From contig DJWE01000003.1 of NCBI GenBank assembly GCA_002441465.1, positions 1,702 through 65,701 of the forward strand: DNA of 64,000 bases, read 5' to 3'. Each line of letters starts with the position of its first letter. The first letter of the stretch is position 1. Shown here one piece after another: positions 17,072 through 25,450 of this stretch. A program made the position numbers and the translations under genes. The notes beneath the pieces are model-generated. The model worked only from the letters and a program-made list of their open reading frames with translations. It had not been told where the DNA came from and did not search any database. Source of the stretch: Propionibacteriaceae bacterium UBA6238. GTDB lineage: Bacteria > Actinomycetota > Actinomycetes > Propionibacteriales > Propionibacteriaceae.

Positions 17072-17212
17072 ATGGCCCTGCTCACCAAGGACAAGCAGAT
17101 TCGCTACCAGGCCGCGTTCGAGGCCGCCTGCACGCCCGTCTTCGCACTCTCGACAGGCGCGATCACCCTCGAGGAGATGGTCATCCGGTTCGAGGGTGCC
17201 CGGCATCGAATC
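17072..17212 (+). other. Possible short gene remnant
   Basis: A frame starting MALLTKDKQIRYQAAFEAAC reads like ordinary protein for about 47 residues (to FEGARHRI) and then turns into low-plausibility Pro/Arg sequence running antisense to the next gene. It may be the 5' end of a truncated gene, or chance. I recognise no family. The rest of 17030-17352 shows nothing else. Confidence 0.3.
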
Positions 17213-17352
17213 TGCGCTGCGGCGACCCCGCACCGGGCCGGCAACCAGCCGCTACGAGTTGGCCACGCCAGACTCTGCCCCCACCGGACGTCCCCGGCAG
17301 TCCCGCACCCCCAGCACAAGGACCCTGGGCCTGCGCAACCAGCCGACGCGGG

Positions 17353-18120
17353 CTACTCCGCCAGCCAGGTGATCGCTGCGGCCAGGACGGTCTCGTCCCG
17401 GGCCGCATCGAGGTGGCCCATGCCTTCGTGGGCGATCACCTGCACGCGATCCGCGGCCAGCGGCGCTACCGCGCGCAGCGCGTCCACGAAAGCGAAGGCC
17501 GAATGCGGTGGGACGTGGGTGTCGGCGGCACCCAGCTCGAAGCGGATCGCCGGGCCGTGCGTGAACCGGGCCAGGTTCGTCATCGGGTCGAGCGCCCGAT
17601 ACAGCCACGCGGCGTAGCCCGACGGCTCGCCCTGGTCGAGCACCTCGGACGCGTCAGCGATGCTCGCCATGCCCGGACGCGTCCAGTCCGGCGTAGCGAC
17701 GACCGCAGCCACCCGGCGCACCCGGTGGTCCGCGCCGGCCAGTGCGACGCTGATGTCCCCGCCCATCGAGATGCCGCCGGCCACGACGTCCGCGGAGACC
17801 TCGAATTGATCGATCGCCCAATCGAGGACGCGCAGCGCGTCCAAAGTGGTCTGGCCAAGGATCGGCCACATGCCCCGCCGGAATCCCGCGAAGACCCGCC
17901 CGCTGAGTTCGTCCCCGGTCTCCGTGCCCCGCTCGCCGTGCTGCCATGGGTCGAGGCTGAGCGCGGTGAACCCGCGCCTGGCGAGGCGCTCGAGCGTCGG
18001 CGCCATCGCCTCCTTCGTGCCCGTGAAGTACGGCAGCCAGATCGCCAGCCGGCGCCGGTCCACCGCAGGGTCCGGACGGGCGACCAGCACCGGAATCGAG
18101 TCCACCACCTCGCGCATCAC
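17353..18120 (-). CDS. Alpha/beta hydrolase
   Basis: 255 residues, single alpha/beta-hydrolase domain without a signal peptide. Nucleophile elbow GGISMGGDIS places Ser near residue 119; an acid candidate is Asp in ELGAADTHVP and the catalytic His is in HEGMGHLDA near residue 235. The oxyanion region is LPYFTGTKEAM. It resembles dienelactone-hydrolase or acyl-peptide-type esterases with no evident substrate. Two consecutive Met codons make the exact start ambiguous by one residue. It is transcribed away from the neighbouring proline dehydrogenase gene. Confidence 0.82.
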   Translation of the reverse strand: MMREVVDSIPVLVARPDPAVDRRRLAIWLPYFTGTKEAMAPTLERLARRGFTALSLDPWQHGERGTETGDELSGRVFAGFRRGMWPILGQTTLDALRVLDWAIDQFEVSADVVAGGISMGGDISVALAGADHRVRRVAAVVATPDWTRPGMASIADASEVLDQGEPSGYAAWLYRALDPMTNLARFTHGPAIRFELGAADTHVPPHSAFAFVDALRAVAPLAADRVQVIAHEGMGHLDAARDETVLAAAITWLAE

Positions 18121-18270
18121 GCGAGGAGCCTATGCCGCGGCGGTGACACCACCCTGCCCTGCTCGGTGTCGGTTCCCGTCGCCGGCGCAGGCCACAGATC
18201 GACGCCCGGCCGGACGGTCGCGAGTCGGCTCCCCGCAGCCGAGGCGGGTCGGGTCATCTATGGTCGGGTC

Positions 18271-19248
18271 ATGACCATCTGGCAGGAGGGCATGATCCGG
18301 CTGGCCCGTTCCGAAAAGGTCACGGCGTTCGCCCAGCGCCAGCCCTGGCTCACTGGGCTCGCGGACCGATTCGTCGGCGGCGCGACCATCACGCAGGCCC
18401 GCAACAGAGCAGCCGAGCTTGCCGGAGACGGCATCACGGCCACGCTGTTCTACCTCGGCGAGTACGTCAGCGACCCGGAGCTGATCGCCGCCACCCTCAC
18501 CGAGCTGAAGGCCGCGATCACCGCCACCGCGGAGGCTTCCCTCGACGTGTGCGTCTCCGTCGACCCCACGCAGATCGGCCTGATGGTGGACGCGCAGACC
18601 TGCACGTCCAACGCCCTCGACCTCGCCCGCGCCGTGCGCACCGCCGCCCCGCAGCCGCGGCCCGGCCACGACGCCCTGATCATCGACATGGAGGACGCGA
18701 GCGTCACCGACGCCACCATCGACCTGTACTGGTCGCTGCGCGCTGAGGATCTGCCCACCGCCATCACGATCCAGGCATACCTGCACCGCACCGAGGCCGA
18801 TCTCGCCAAGCTGATCGCCGCCGGCGCCTGGGTGCGACTGGTCAAAGGGGCCTTCGCCGAACCCGCCGAGGTTGCCGTGCGCAGCGCTGCCGATCGCGAC
18901 TCCCGCTACCGTCGCTGCGCCGCCCGGTTGCTCGGACGCGCCGCGCGCGAGGCCGGCGTGTACCCGTCCTTCGCCACCCACGACCACCGCCTGATCGAGG
19001 AGATCATCGCCCAGGCCGAGGCGCAGGGCTGGCCGGCCGACGCCTACGAGTTCGAGATGCTCTACGGCGTCCGTCCCGACCTGCAGCGCGAACTGGCCCG
19101 GCGCGGCTACCGGGTGCGGGTCTACCTCCCCTTCGGCACCGACTGGTTCCCCTACGCCGTCCGCCGCGTGGGCGAATCGCCCCGGAATCTGCGCTTCGCC
19201 GCCGCCGCCCTCACTCGCCGCGGCGCAGCCCCCGGCGGTGGAGGGTGA
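18271..19248 (+). CDS. Proline dehydrogenase family protein
   Basis: 325 residues with the PutA-type FAD-binding TIM barrel: LFYLGEYVSD, IDMEDASVTD, VRLVKGAF with the flavin lysine region, FATHDHRLIEEI and YEFEMLYGVRPDLQRELARRGYRVRVYLPFG, which corresponds to the conserved C-terminal helices. It would oxidise proline to pyrroline-5-carboxylate and reduce quinone. No pyrroline-5-carboxylate dehydrogenase lies nearby, so it is the stand-alone (monofunctional) type. The stop overlaps the GTG of the following methyltransferase (GTGA), implying coupled translation, an unusual partnership. It could act on hydroxyproline or another cyclic imino acid. Confidence 0.88.
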   Translation: MTIWQEGMIRLARSEKVTAFAQRQPWLTGLADRFVGGATITQARNRAAELAGDGITATLFYLGEYVSDPELIAATLTELKAAITATAEASLDVCVSVDPTQIGLMVDAQTCTSNALDLARAVRTAAPQPRPGHDALIIDMEDASVTDATIDLYWSLRAEDLPTAITIQAYLHRTEADLAKLIAAGAWVRLVKGAFAEPAEVAVRSAADRDSRYRRCAARLLGRAAREAGVYPSFATHDHRLIEEIIAQAEAQGWPADAYEFEMLYGVRPDLQRELARRGYRVRVYLPFGTDWFPYAVRRVGESPRNLRFAAAALTRRGAAPGGGG

Positions 19249-20009
19249 CCGTCTCGGACGCCGATCGGGTGATGTACGAGTGCGGCGTGGAGGTTCTGCA
19301 CCCCGGCGGTCGCGACAAGACCGACGAGATGGCTCGCGCCTGCCAGGTGGGCCCGGGCAGCCGGGTCCTCGACCTCGGCGGGGGACGCGGCACGACCGCC
19401 TGCTACCTCGCCCACACCTACGGCTGCGACGTGGTGGCGATCGACACCTCACCGGACATGGTCGATGCCGCCCTGCGCCTCGTGCACGAGCGCGGCCTGC
19501 AGGACCACGTGAGCGTCGTCCAGGCGGATGCCCACGCGCTGCCCTTCGCGTCCGGCTGCTTCGACGCGGTCCTGATCGAGTGCGTCACCACGATGCTCGA
19601 CCGGGCCCGGGCGTTCCCCGAGCTCCGGCGCGTCCTGACCGCCGGTGGCCACCTCGGTGACCTGGAGATGACCTACCGCGTCACGCCGCCGCCAGGGTTC
19701 GACGCCGACCTGCGCGAGGCCTGGGGCGGGTTCACCACCATGCCGCTGGACGGCTGGCGCGACCTGTTCGTCGCGAACGGCTTCGAGGTGACCCACGTCG
19801 AGGACTTCTCCGACCGGATGGAGCACCTGGGCCGCACGTTCGTGAAGGATCTCGGCGTCGCCGGGGTCGCACGGCTCACCGGGAAGCTGCTGGCCCGGCC
19901 CGGCCTGGTCCGCGACCTGGCCGGATGGGAGGCGCTGCTCCGGCGTGGCCGCGGCGTGCTCGGCTACGGATACGTCGTCGGCCGCAGGATCGCGGCGCCC
20001 AGCGACTGA
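19245..20009 (+). CDS. Class I SAM-dependent methyltransferase
   Basis: 254 residues. The SAM-binding motif I is VLDLGGGRGTTACYLA (about residues 45-60), motif II acid VVAIDTSPDMV, and VVQADAHALPFASGCFDAVL supplies the later motifs. The N-terminal MYECGVEVLHPGG resembles ubiE/arsenite-methyltransferase-like enzymes acting on small molecules. Start GTG overlaps the proline dehydrogenase stop. The substrate is unknown; the coupling suggests something in amino- or imino-acid metabolism, but this is weak inference. Confidence 0.83.
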   Translation: MTVSDADRVMYECGVEVLHPGGRDKTDEMARACQVGPGSRVLDLGGGRGTTACYLAHTYGCDVVAIDTSPDMVDAALRLVHERGLQDHVSVVQADAHALPFASGCFDAVLIECVTTMLDRARAFPELRRVLTAGGHLGDLEMTYRVTPPPGFDADLREAWGGFTTMPLDGWRDLFVANGFEVTHVEDFSDRMEHLGRTFVKDLGVAGVARLTGKLLARPGLVRDLAGWEALLRRGRGVLGYGYVVGRRIAAPSD

Positions 20010-20026
20010 CCCGGCACCACGCCGGG
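20010..20026. terminator. Small GC hairpin between convergent genes
   Basis: CCCGGC and GCCGGG (20010-20015, 20021-20026) form a six-bp stem with loop ACCAC, directly after the methyltransferase stop and 10 bases before the end of the convergent rhodanese gene. It lacks a T-run, as is common in high-GC actinobacteria. Confidence 0.45.
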
Positions 20027-20036
20027 GCATACCGGA

Positions 20037-20423
20037 TCAGGCCGTCGGTGGATCGATCTCGCCGCCGGCTGCGACCCAGTCCTTGAAGCCGCCGAGGTTG
20101 TAGACCTCGCTGAAGCCGAGTTCCTTCAGGGCCTTGCCGCTCAGCGCCGAGCGTCCACCGGATGCGCAGTACACGATGACCGGATGGTCCTTGTGGAACT
20201 GGGGGTCGTAACCCGCAGCGAACGGATCGGCCTTGAACTCCAGCAGCCCACGGGAGACATTGATCGCACCGGCGACCTTGCCCTCCTTCGCCACCTCACT
20301 GGCATCCCGTACATCCACCACGAGGGCATCCCCGCGGGCGATGATCTCCTTCGCCTGCGCCGGGCTGATTCGGGGCACGACGGCGTCGGCCGCCTCGACC
20401 ATCTGCTTGACTGTCGTGTTCAT
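20037..20423 (-). CDS. Rhodanese-like sulfurtransferase
   Basis: 128 residues, one rhodanese domain. The active-site loop is YCASGGRSA with the catalytic cysteine, and the family strands VVDVRDASEVAKEGKVAGAINV and GFSEVYNLGGFKDWVAAGG flank it. The loop of six residues fits sulfurtransferase rather than arsenate/phosphatase-type Cdc25 variants. It would transfer sulfur in persulfide form in the cytoplasm. AAGGAGATC upstream of ATG 20423 is a good ribosome site. It is a single gene, divergent from the GbsR-type regulator. Confidence 0.9.
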   Translation of the reverse strand: MNTTVKQMVEAADAVVPRISPAQAKEIIARGDALVVDVRDASEVAKEGKVAGAINVSRGLLEFKADPFAAGYDPQFHKDHPVIVYCASGGRSALSGKALKELGFSEVYNLGGFKDWVAAGGEIDPPTA

Positions 20424-20525
20424 CTCTCTGATCTCCTTTGACCACTCCTGAGAGCACTTTCAGCCTAGACGCCAAGCCGGTCCGCCGCGGCGGTTCCGAA
20501 GCCTGGCAGCAAGGACTCGGGACGC

Positions 20526-20561
20526 TTGACCTAGCCCATCGTTCAGCTTATTGTGAATGAT
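20526..20561 (+). promoter_or_regulatory. Promoter and overlapping operator of the GbsR-type gene
   Basis: TTGACC (20526-20531) and TATTGT (20549-20554) are 17 bp apart, a good sigma-70 spacing, which puts the transcript start near 20561. An inverted repeat, ATCGTTCA (20538-20545) and TGAATGAT (20554-20561), one mismatch, straddles the -10 box, as expected for an autorepressor. Confidence 0.6.
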
Positions 20562-21059
20562 GTGAATGATGTGCAATCAGCTGTGTCCACCCCGGTGAGT
20601 GAGGATCTGGCGCGCCTCGCGGAGCTCACGGGCGGCACACCCAGTGCCGGACTCCTGTGGACCCTGCTGTGGTTCTCCGACCGGCCGCTGTCCCTGGAGG
20701 AACTCGCCGACCGGGCCGGGCTGGCGAAGAGCGGCGCCAGCATCACCCTGCGTCGCCTGGTCGATGCCCGGCTCGCGCGGAGGCTGCCGACCGGCACCGA
20801 CCGGCGCAGCTTCTACACGGTGTCCGACTCGCCGTGGGCAGTGGTCGAGACCTGGCTCCGGACGTCCCTCGTGCCCGAACTCGAGATCCTCCAGCGGGCC
20901 ACCGGGCTCGGGCTGGCGCAGGCCGGCGCCGACGACAACCGCGTCCTCATCGAGCGCTTCACCGCCTGGCGCGGCTTCCTCACCGAGGCGAGCGGGATCG
21001 TGGATCGAATCCTGGACGAGATCCCGAAGGACGCCGGCCCGGGCGGGGGGACGCGATGA
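20562..21059 (+). CDS. GbsR/MarR-type winged-helix regulator
   Basis: About 165 residues. A winged helix spans ALLWTLLWFSDRPLSLEELADRAGLAKSGASITLRRLVDARLARRLPTGTDRRSFY (residues 30-85), followed by helices for dimerisation, as in GbsR. Three in-frame GTG codons occur at 20553, 20562 and 20571 within a tandem GTGAATGAT; because the predicted transcript start is at about 20561, the leaderless GTG 20562 is preferred. The stop overlaps the ATG of the glycosyltransferase (ATGA), so it controls and is co-transcribed with that gene. Confidence 0.82.
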   Translation: MNDVQSAVSTPVSEDLARLAELTGGTPSAGLLWTLLWFSDRPLSLEELADRAGLAKSGASITLRRLVDARLARRLPTGTDRRSFYTVSDSPWAVVETWLRTSLVPELEILQRATGLGLAQAGADDNRVLIERFTAWRGFLTEASGIVDRILDEIPKDAGPGGGTR

Positions 21060-22306
21060 ACCGCAAGGTCCTGCTGTTCGCGCCGGCGGCCTTCAGCCTC
21101 GCCGAGACCTCCCGGATGGTCGAGATCGCCAAGGGCGTGGCCCGTGACCCGGTGGCGTCGCAGCGGTTCGAGATCCGCTTCATCTCCGAGGGCGGCGACT
21201 TCGAGTCCCTGATCGAGGACAACCACTTCCCGCTCGAACGGGTCGAGCCGCAGCTCACCCCGGAGAAGATCGCGCACGTGTTCGCCGTCAACGACGAGGA
21301 GAAGTTCGCCCCGGCCTACTCCGGTGCGGAGATGATCGAGAAGGTGGCCGGCGACCTGGTCGTCCTGGACCGGCTGCACCCGGTCGCGGTCGTGACCGGC
21401 TCCTACCTGAGCATGCCCCTGTCGTGCCGACTGCGCGGGATCCCGGTCGTGTGGGCCGTCCAGTCCACCTGGTTGCCCGGGTTCTTCGCCACCGGTGCGG
21501 GCACCACCGATGACCTCCGCCCACCGGCGCTGAAACGGCTCGTCGACGCCCTCCTCTACCCGCTGTTCCGCGCCTGGATGTGGTACGGCTTCATCCACCC
21601 GGTGAACCAAGCGGCCCGGCACTACCGTGTGCCGGGCTTCCGGCCCGTCCTCAGCTACTTCCACGGGCACACCTCGCTGGTTGCCGAGCCGCCCGGCTTC
21701 ACCGACATCCCGTTGCCGGAGGACCACTTCCCGATCGGGGCACTGCTGCCCACCGGAGAGTTCTCCCTGCCGCCGCAGGTGGATGCGCTGCCCCACGACC
21801 GCCCCCTGATCTACTTCGCGATGGGATCCTCCGGCGTGGGCCACGTGGTCGCCGACCTGCTCGAGAGCTTCCGCGACACGCCCTACCAGGTGGTCGCCCC
21901 GGTGAAGGCCCTGATCGCCGACCAGCACGTGGACGTGCCCCCGAACGTCCTGGTCACCGACTGGCTGCCGGCCCTGGAGATGAACCGCCGCGCCGACCTC
22001 GCACTGATCCACGGCGGCATCGGCACCGTCCTCACCGCCGCGCTCGCCGGACGCCCCGTGGTCGGCGTCGGAATGCAACCCGAGCAGGTCGCGAACATCT
22101 CCTGCCTGGTCCGCAAGGGATTCGCGCGGAGAGTGGGGAAGTCACGCAACCGGACCAAGCTGGTCAGCGAAGTCCAGTCCGCGATCGCCGAACTCCTCGC
22201 CGACGACACGGCGCGAGAGCGGGCCGCCGCCTACGCCGAGTCGATCAAGGACTGGGCGGACGGCTCCGCGCGCGCGTCCGCACTGCTCGTCGAACGCTAC
22301 GGCTGA
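21056..22306 (+). CDS. GT1-type glycosyltransferase (UDP-glycosyltransferase-like)
   Basis: 416 residues, GT-B fold. The N-terminal acceptor half starts KVLLFAPAAFSLAETSRMVEIAKG. The C-terminal donor half carries LIYFAMGSSG, VLVTDWLPALEMNRRADLALIHGGIGTVLTAALAGRPVVGVGMQPEQ, the classical nucleotide-sugar segment of macrolide or glycolipid glycosyltransferases (HGG then a Gln/Glu pair). It probably glycosylates a lipid or hydrophobic small molecule. It is translationally coupled to the GbsR-type regulator, which suggests it is made only under a specific signal, perhaps a toxic aglycone. No biosynthetic genes are nearby. Confidence 0.85.
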   Translation: MNRKVLLFAPAAFSLAETSRMVEIAKGVARDPVASQRFEIRFISEGGDFESLIEDNHFPLERVEPQLTPEKIAHVFAVNDEEKFAPAYSGAEMIEKVAGDLVVLDRLHPVAVVTGSYLSMPLSCRLRGIPVVWAVQSTWLPGFFATGAGTTDDLRPPALKRLVDALLYPLFRAWMWYGFIHPVNQAARHYRVPGFRPVLSYFHGHTSLVAEPPGFTDIPLPEDHFPIGALLPTGEFSLPPQVDALPHDRPLIYFAMGSSGVGHVVADLLESFRDTPYQVVAPVKALIADQHVDVPPNVLVTDWLPALEMNRRADLALIHGGIGTVLTAALAGRPVVGVGMQPEQVANISCLVRKGFARRVGKSRNRTKLVSEVQSAIAELLADDTARERAAAYAESIKDWADGSARASALLVERYG

Positions 22307-22328
22307 GCCGGCGCCGGGGCCTGGCGAT

Positions 22329-23657
22329 TCAGCGACACCCGCATCCGGCCAGCACCGCAGCCTCGCGGTCGAGCCAGTCGTAGACGCGGTAGTAGCTGTA
22401 GGAGTCATTGCCGATCTCGGCGAACACCAGCACCGCGCCGTCCGCGGTGGTCACGTAGCCGGCCAGGGCGGCCAGGCCGCTCAGCGTCCCGGTCTTCGCG
22501 TGCACGACCCGGCGTCCGGCCTTCTCGGATGCGTCGTCGAAGCGGTGCTTGAGGGTGCCGCTCTTTCCGGCCACGGGCAGCCCACCGACAACCGGCGCGA
22601 ACTCCGGCTCGGCCAGCGCCAGCCGGATCGCCGAGGCGAGCACGGTCGGGGTCAGCTTGCTGGCCGGCGCAAGGCCGCTGCCGTCGAGGATCCTCATACC
22701 GGAGGTCCACAGCCCGCGCGCGGCGAGCCACGCCTGCACGGCGCCCGCCGCGCCGGTGAAGCTCGGGTCGGCTCCCCTGGCGATCGCGGCGTGCCGGGAC
22801 AGCGTCTCCGCGGCCACGTTGTCGCTGATCAGCAGTGTGCGATGGATGATCCGGCTCACCGTGGTGGACGTGACCCGGGCGAGTTCGGGGCCGTCCGCCG
22901 GCGCCGTCCCTGAGGCAACCGAGATCACCCTGACGCCGGCAGCCTTGAGCCGCTTCGCGAAGGCCGTGGCCGCGGTCTTCGCCGGGCTGGACGCGGCCCG
23001 ACCCGAGCTGAGCTTGCCCGAGTTGATCTCGAGCGCTGCGACTTTCGCCTCCCAGCCCTTCCACTTCGACTTCCAGTGGCTGCTCCAGGTCGGCCCGGTG
23101 AACAACGACGCGTCGTAGCGCACCCGCACACTGGTGCGTCCGGCCGCCTTCAGCGCCGCGACGGTCGCCTTCGCCAGCTTCTGCAGCGAGGCCGGCTTGT
23201 ACGACGAGGTGGACGTCTTGTCGGTCAGCAGGGGGTCGCCGCCGCCGACCAGGTAGATCCGGCTCGACGCAGAGCCCAGCACCCGGGTGGCGAACGTGCG
23301 CTCCGGCCCGAGCGCGTCCAGCGCGGCCATCGTGGTGAGCACCTTCATCGTGGACGCGGGGGTGAGCGGCACATCGGCGGCCCGATCGGCCAGCACCGTG
23401 CCGTCCGTGGTCGTGACCAGGAGCCCGACCGTGCCGATGCCCTTCGTGGAGATCTTCTTCAGCTTGGTCGCCAGGACGACCGGGTCGGGCAGCGGTGCAG
23501 CGGCCTCCGCTGCGGTCGCGACGACCGGGCTGGTCCCATCGGCCGGAATCGACGCGGCGGAGGGCGTGACGGCGGGTCCGAGGGCCAGCGCGACGGCGAG
23601 CGGAACGGACGCAAGACTGGCGAACCAGCGGGGGGAGGACTGGCGCATACCGACCAT
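22329..23657 (-). CDS. dacB: D-alanyl-D-alanine carboxypeptidase / endopeptidase (PBP4, S13)
   Basis: About 442 residues. A signal peptide (MRQSSPRWFASLASVPLAVA then LALGPAVTPSAAS) directs export. The three penicilloyl motifs are present: STMK with nucleophile Ser102, LISDNVAAE (SDN type), and HAKTGTLSG (KTG). The insert between the first two motifs is the S13-family extra domain. It trims peptidoglycan side chains outside the membrane. I prefer ATG 23657 (or 23648) to an upstream in-frame start that would add 28 Arg-rich residues before the signal. Overlap of that upstream extension with the LysE gene also argues against it. Confidence 0.9.
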   Translation of the reverse strand: MVGMRQSSPRWFASLASVPLAVALALGPAVTPSAASIPADGTSPVVATAAEAAAPLPDPVVLATKLKKISTKGIGTVGLLVTTTDGTVLADRAADVPLTPASTMKVLTTMAALDALGPERTFATRVLGSASSRIYLVGGGDPLLTDKTSTSSYKPASLQKLAKATVAALKAAGRTSVRVRYDASLFTGPTWSSHWKSKWKGWEAKVAALEINSGKLSSGRAASSPAKTAATAFAKRLKAAGVRVISVASGTAPADGPELARVTSTTVSRIIHRTLLISDNVAAETLSRHAAIARGADPSFTGAAGAVQAWLAARGLWTSGMRILDGSGLAPASKLTPTVLASAIRLALAEPEFAPVVGGLPVAGKSGTLKHRFDDASEKAGRRVVHAKTGTLSGLAALAGYVTTADGAVLVFAEIGNDSYSYYRVYDWLDREAAVLAGCGCR

Positions 23658-23737
23658 GATCGCACCGCGACCGCGCCGCGCCCAGCCCCGGGGAGCCGTC
23701 CGGGCGCTCGGGAGACAGCGAGAGCCTCCGGGGTCGG

Positions 23738-24364
23738 TCAACGCAGCGCGCCGACCAGCATCGCCACGCCCAGACCGGCGACCACCAGGTTGCCGGCGAG
23801 CACGCTCAGCCGGCGCGCGCGCTCAGTGATCCGGTGACGCAGGATCGCACCCGTCCCGATCACCACGAGCTGCCACGACACGGACGCGAGTCCCACCCCG
23901 ATCACGAACGCCGACGCCGTGGCTGTCGTGCCCAGCCGTCCGGTCAGCCCGACCGTGATCGCCGCGAAGTAGACCAGCGTCGCCGGATTCACCGCGGTCA
24001 GGCCGAGGAAGAGGACGAAGCGCTGCCAGCCGCTCCCGGTCGGCTCCGGGGCTGGGCCGTCGGCAGCCGGCCGGGCGGCCAACCGCCACAGTCCGAGCAC
24101 GGCGATCCCGACCAGGACCCCCCCGCCGATCACCGCCGGCCAGCTCCCCCAGCCGCCGATCACCGGGGCTGCGACCGCGCCGAAGAGCACGGCGGCAGCG
24201 CTGTAGAGAGTGTCGACGACCCCGACGGCGACGGCGGCGGGGGCACCGCGGCGGAAGCCCCTGCTGATCCCCTCACCGAGCAGCAGGACGCCGATCGCGC
24301 CGAGCGGCATGGCAACGCCGAGCCCGGCGAGCGCGCCGCGGGCCAGCATCGCGAGGACGTCCAT
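23738..24364 (-). CDS. LysE-family amino-acid exporter
   Basis: 208 residues with about six hydrophobic segments. The N-terminal AGLGVAMPLGAIGVLLLGEGISRGFRRG and the TAVNPATLVYFAAI segment are LysE/RhtB hallmarks. It would export amino acids or derivatives. It is divergent from an Lrp/AsnC regulator 70 bases away, a standard arrangement in which the regulator responds to the exported amino acid. The substrate cannot be named. Gly/Ala-rich loops are consistent with the host's composition. Confidence 0.87.
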   Translation of the reverse strand: MDVLAMLARGALAGLGVAMPLGAIGVLLLGEGISRGFRRGAPAAVAVGVVDTLYSAAAVLFGAVAAPVIGGWGSWPAVIGGGVLVGIAVLGLWRLAARPAADGPAPEPTGSGWQRFVLFLGLTAVNPATLVYFAAITVGLTGRLGTTATASAFVIGVGLASVSWQLVVIGTGAILRHRITERARRLSVLAGNLVVAGLGVAMLVGALR

Positions 24365-24434
24365 AGGCGAGAAGCCTGCCCCAGGCCGCGGCGGGCAACG
24401 GAGAATCCCACCGCAGAACGGCTAGATTGTCTGC

Positions 24435-24863
24435 ATGGACCGCGTTGACGAGATGATTCTCGGCATTCTCGGTGCCGAAGGCCGCATTTCGTTCAGTGAA
24501 CTCGGACGCCGGGTGGGCCTCAGCACGAACGCTGCCGCGGCCCGCGTGCGCCGCCTGGAGGCTTCCGGGGTGATCCTGGGCTACCGCGCCGTGCTGGCCG
24601 GGGACGCCCCGATCGCCCGCAGCGGACTGGAGGCGTTCATCGACGTCCGCCTGGCCGATGGTCGCGACTCCGAGGCGTTCCTCGCCTGGACCGGCACCGA
24701 CCGGGCGATCAGCGAGGCCGTCCACCTCACCGGCCCCTACGACTACCTGGTGCGGGCGCACGTCCGCGACACCGGCGAACTCGACCAGCTGCTGCGCCGC
24801 CTCAAGAAGGAGGCCGGCGCCGCGCAGACCCAGACGCGGATCGCCCTGCGCGTTCCGGAGTGA
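24435..24863 (+). CDS. Lrp/AsnC family regulator
   Basis: 142 residues. The helix-turn-helix is DEMILGILGAEGRISFSELGRRVGLSTNAAAARVRRLEASGVILGYRAVL (residues 4-52), followed by a RAM/ACT-like domain ending VHLTGPYDYLVRAHVRDTGELDQLL. It binds DNA as an octamer-type assembly and senses an amino acid. Divergent from the LysE exporter, it is probably that gene's activator or repressor. Start ATG 24435 fits the family length. Confidence 0.9.
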   Translation: MDRVDEMILGILGAEGRISFSELGRRVGLSTNAAAARVRRLEASGVILGYRAVLAGDAPIARSGLEAFIDVRLADGRDSEAFLAWTGTDRAISEAVHLTGPYDYLVRAHVRDTGELDQLLRRLKKEAGAAQTQTRIALRVPE

Positions 24864-24866
24864 GCC

Positions 24867-25298
24867 TCAGGCGGCCGGACGCGAGGCTGCGGGACGCCGT
24901 CCGGCCAGGCCGATCGCCACGGCGGCGACGACGGTCAGCGCCGCGCAGGCGATGTACACACCGTGGTAACCCCAGGGGCCGGCGGCGAGGCCGATGATCG
25001 GGCCGGCGACGATCGTGCCGATCCGGCGGGTGTTCGTGTTGAGCCCGGTCGCCATGCCCGGGCCGGGGATGAGCTCCTGGAAGAGCGTGAGCCCGACCCC
25101 GGCGACCGAGGCGAAGAAGATCGCGTTCAGTGCCTGCAGGGCGATCAGCGCGATCGGTTCGGTGACCAGCGCCATGCCGGCGTAGTAGGCCACCCCGGCC
25201 ACGCAGCCCACCACCATCAGGCCGGTCAGCGGGAAGCGCGTGCTGAGCCGTCCCAGGGACATCAGCGCAGGAATCTCCAGGGCGGCCGCGCCGGAACA
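24867..25298 (-). pseudogene. Truncated MFS transporter (SetA/SugE-like C-terminal part)
   Basis: In frame from a stop codon near 25299, about 143 residues encode only the last four transmembrane helices of an MFS sugar-efflux-type transporter: AALEIPALMSLGRLSTRFP, then ALNAIFFASVAGVGLTLFQELIPGPGMATGLNTNTRRIGTIVAGPI. A full family member is near 390-400 residues with 12 helices. The missing two thirds are not seen upstream in any frame, so this is a deletion remnant. An ATG at 25262 could start a 131-residue peptide, but a functional transporter is unlikely. Confidence 0.75.
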
Positions 25299-25450
25299 TC
25301 ACAGGCATCCTGCCATCGAGCCGGCGTCCCGGTGATCGTGTCGCCTCCTGTCGTACGGCCGGGGCCGGCCGGCGTCCGTGCTGCGGCGGGAGCGCGCCGC
25401 AACGGAGGTCGTACGGCTATCGTGCGAGCCGGGACGAGAGGAGGACGGGC

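Noticed and set aside
17072..17617. 181-residue protein on the plus strand
   Set aside because: Only the first 47 residues look protein-like; the rest runs antisense to the alpha/beta hydrolase with poor composition.
22500..23118. Frames opposite the PBP4 gene
   Set aside because: Shadows of the minus-strand gene, whose STMK, SDN and KTG motifs are all intact.
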